A DNA stretch of 63,117 nt from an uncultured SAR116 cluster alpha proteobacterium. GTDB lineage: Bacteria > Pseudomonadota > Alphaproteobacteria > Puniceispirillales > Marisalimonadaceae. Shown piece after piece: positions 61,081 to 63,117 of the stretch (its first letter is position 1; each line of letters starts with the position of its first letter). Location: assembly GCA_902619615.1 (NCBI GenBank), contig CACNFD010000012.1, forward strand, positions 1-63,117, in the 5' to 3' direction. The position numbers were made by a program, and so were the translations under genes. The notes below the pieces were generated by a model, which worked only from the letters and a program-made list of their open reading frames with translations, was not told the DNA's origin and made no database searches.

Positions 61081-63117
61081 TTAATCATCCTTATTCATAG
61101 CTTCGAATAAATTAGTTAAATATTCTCCTGTTGATTTTAAACTTGTTACTGCCTGTTCCATACTTGTAAATTGTTGAATATATCTATCCCTTAGAGAATC
61201 CATCTGAGAATTTAAATCTACGAGTAAAGCTGACTGATCAGTTACTTCTTTGTTAATTGTTGTTTCTCGAGTTGATAATTGGCCACTAGATGTATTAAGT
61301 GTGTCAGTTAAAAAAGTAGTTAGCTTTTCAATAAGACTCTGACCATAATATATAGTTGCATCTGATCCTAATCCAGAATATTTAACTTTTAATCCTGCTG
61401 CATTTCCTGATGAAATAGTAAAAGTTTGGTTCGTGATATCAGCAACCATTGCTACCCCGTCTAATGTTGCTGATCCTGTAACTCCACTTGTTGTAATACC
61501 TGCACCTGTAACTCCGATTGTAACCGATCCTGAGGTATTGGCAGAAGGCGTAATCGAAGATATTGTTTTAAAAGTCTTACTCCCCAAAACTGTTGCATTC
61601 GCAGCTGGTCCTGTTATCACCTCGGTTTGTGCATTTCCAGACATATCTGTTCCCACAACAGTAAAGGTTTTATTACTTTCGTCACTTCCTGAACTTACAA
61701 TTGAAGGTCTTTTACCGGCAAGATCTACAAAGGCAGATTTGGATCCAATATTTACACCAGCAGCTGCTCCATTTGATGCAATTTGAGTAATTTTTTTAAA
61801 TATTTTTGAACTAGTCACGCTACTTCCCGCAGCTGGTCCTGTTATTATTTCCTCTTGCGCATTTCCATCAATATCAGTTCCTGTTACAGTAAAGGATACT
61901 GATGATAGATTGTTTGAACTTGAGATAGTAACAAATGAATTTAGATTTGATACACTACCAGAACTTGTTTGATCACCATCTAAGGCAAGATTTCCAGAAC
62001 TTAAAAGAGTTTCGTTATCAACTAATCCGTCAGTATCAGTTGCTGTTACAAGCGCCCCATTAATTATTAAGGCTGTACTTGCTGTTCCAGATTGCGAAGT
62101 GCCTATCCCGTCAGGATCCGATGTTCCTTCAAATTTTAGAAATCCATCTAAATTACTACCTATAGAGTTTATAACCATTGAAGAAGACGTACCTGTAGAA
62201 CTCGATTTAATTAAATAACTACCATTTGAGTGAGTTACTACAACTGATTTGCCCGCAGATGTTAGAGTACTATCTGCATTTATAGCAGTTTGAATTGCTG
62301 TTGCTAATGCAGCCTCCGATGTATAATGTGCCGCAGGTACCGTTACTGAACCTGATTGTGTTCCGTCTACAGTTACTTGTATAGTGTTATTTGATGCAGT
62401 TACCTCAGGTGAAGTATCACTGCTCTTCAAACCTGTAAATGCTCCTGAGACATAAGCTGTCATGCTAAATGCGTAAGATCCAGCTGTTGGAGAAGAACTT
62501 GTTGAACCACTGACACTTAAGAGACTTGAGGTTGACGAATACATTGAATTAAATATAGCGTCTAATGAAGTAGGATTGTTTTTTAATTCTGTCTCTAAAA
62601 TACTAGTATTAAGACTTAACAAACCATTTTTTTCAGTTCTAACCCCTAAGTTCGACAAATATATTCCACTTGCCCCAAATCCTGACAATTGCGTAGATGT
62701 AAGTGAATTTAATTGTGAGTTTATACTTTTTATTACTGGATCATCAGACAAATCCCCAGCTTTTTGGGTTGATGAACCTCGGAAAGTTTTATCGTTTAAT
62801 AATGTTCTTGCGTCATTTACTGCACTTACAAAAGATTGCAAATTTGTTTTAGCAGCAGTTGTATCTACAGAACCTGTTAATATTGCGGGTGTGTCAGTGC
62901 CATTTATTGTTGTCGATGAAAGTAAATTTACATTATAACCAGTGAATAGATCTGTGATGGAATTAGAAGACCTAGTAAGAGATATTCCATCTACTGTAAA
63001 AGCGGCATCTGTTCCTGCCATCTTTTGTTTTGATGCATTTGTTGTCGTATTGTCTATACTTGATAGGCCAGATCCAGAGGGACTTTCAGTAGCTGTAACC
63101 CTTATTGCATTTTCTTT
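61081..63117 (-). CDS. fliD: Flagellar filament cap protein FliD (5'-truncated by window edge)
   Basis: Cap that promotes flagellin assembly. The frame is open to the window end, so the N-terminal ~50-100 residues are missing and 678 are visible; an ATG at 63021 is internal. FliD traits are AGTDAAFTVDGISLTRSSN, ITDLFTGYNVNLLS and a C-terminal domain with LTTFLTDTLNTSSGQLSTR and LRDRYIQQFTSMEQAVTSLK. At 678+ residues it is longer than usual (about 450-650). The middle carries two copies of the phage-like module shared with the 963-residue flagellin. Confidence 0.92.
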   Translation of the reverse strand, partial: KENAIRVTATESPSGSGLSSIDNTTTNASKQKMAGTDAAFTVDGISLTRSSNSITDLFTGYNVNLLSSTTINGTDTPAILTGSVDTTAAKTNLQSFVSAVNDARTLLNDKTFRGSSTQKAGDLSDDPVIKSINSQLNSLTSTQLSGFGASGIYLSNLGVRTEKNGLLSLNTSILETELKNNPTSLDAIFNSMYSSTSSLLSVSGSTSSSPTAGSYAFSMTAYVSGAFTGLKSSDTSPEVTASNNTIQVTVDGTQSGSVTVPAAHYTSEAALATAIQTAINADSTLTSAGKSVVVTHSNGSYLIKSSSTGTSSSMVINSIGSNLDGFLKFEGTSDPDGIGTSQSGTASTALIINGALVTATDTDGLVDNETLLSSGNLALDGDQTSSGSVSNLNSFVTISSSNNLSSVSFTVTGTDIDGNAQEEIITGPAAGSSVTSSKIFKKITQIASNGAAAGVNIGSKSAFVDLAGKRPSIVSSGSDESNKTFTVVGTDMSGNAQTEVITGPAANATVLGSKTFKTISSITPSANTSGSVTIGVTGAGITTSGVTGSATLDGVAMVADITNQTFTISSGNAAGLKVKYSGLGSDATIYYGQSLIEKLTTFLTDTLNTSSGQLSTRETTINKEVTDQSALLVDLNSQMDSLRDRYIQQFTSMEQAVTSLKSTGEYLTNLFEAMNKDD
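61505..61941 (-). repeat. Two ~70-residue modules in FliD (FTVxGTDxxGNAQxE family)
   Basis: Copies at about 61735-61941 and 61505-61707 encode FTVTGTDIDGNAQEEIITGP with a following SSKIFKKIT strand, and FTVVGTDMSGNAQTEVITGP with GSKTFKTIS. These are closely similar to the two modules in the flagellin at 53523-53969, including the preceding NSFVTISS/NSFITITS strand. Confidence 0.88.

Noticed and set aside
61433-62938. Open frames on the plus strand inside fliD
   Set aside because: Antisense to a clear FliD coding frame, no start signals and no family pattern.

Overview
The window looks like a chromosome segment of an AT-rich (roughly 30% G+C by eye, not computed) marine-type alphaproteobacterium. 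The evidence is the set of alphaproteobacterial markers and neighbourhoods: an EipB/DUF1849 envelope protein, a tiny aa3-type cytochrome oxidase subunit IV, an Hda-like DnaA paralogue next to a PerM permease and a DUF2066 protein, and the orders lptF-lptG-surA-pdxA-rsmA and radA-cvpA-purF-SDR. I cannot name the genus. Protein cores are intact, spacing is tight and many genes overlap, so the genome appears streamlined.

Positions 1-30780 are housekeeping. They run: RNase R (cut by the window start), L33, EipB, RNase D, Hda, PerM, DUF2066, purM, CoxIV-like peptide, ndk, pepA, lptF/lptG, surA, pdxA, rsmA, gmk, mltG, a fabF-acpP-fabG-fabD block, rpsF-rpsR-rplI-dnaB-alr, mlaE-mlaF, radA-cvpA-purF and an SDR. 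Notable absences at expected places are lptD (between lptG and surA), purN (after purM) and holC (near pepA).

Positions 30783-48172 are a near-complete flagellar export/basal-body block on the minus strand: fleT-fliE-F-G-H-I-J, fliK-L-M-N, fliO-P-Q-R-flhB, then four unrecognised small or membrane genes. A second sigma-54 activator, fleQ, points the other way. The order, the FleQ/FleT pair and sigma-54 promoters resemble the gammaproteobacterial-type (fla1-like) flagellum rather than the scattered alphaproteobacterial type. I see four good sigma-54 (-24/-12) promoters: before fleT, fliK, fliO and one flagellin gene. FleT has the AAA+ activator domain but no C-terminal DNA-binding domain, whereas FleQ has one. 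This suggests a FleQ/FleT partnership as described in Rhodobacter sphaeroides.

Positions 48169-63117 hold the filament genes: three very large flagellins (663, 963 and 1026 residues), FliS and FliT-like chaperones, an unknown 118-residue protein, and the cap protein FliD (cut by the window end). The most striking observation is that the 963-residue flagellin carries, in its surface-exposed middle, two families of internal repeats resembling bacteriophage virion/tail-fibre modules, and one of these families occurs again in FliD. Between two convergent flagellin genes lies a cysD-cysNC pair (sulfate activation to PAPS) whose arginine codon use differs plainly from its neighbours, suggesting transfer; no sulfate reductase is nearby, so PAPS may feed sulfation. 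The idea of a modular, phage-like, possibly sulfated filament surface is inference.

No tRNA, rRNA, CRISPR array, transposase or insertion sequence was seen. No gene-free stretch exceeds 300 bases; the longest are 57463-57731, 60813-61080 and 54402-54661.
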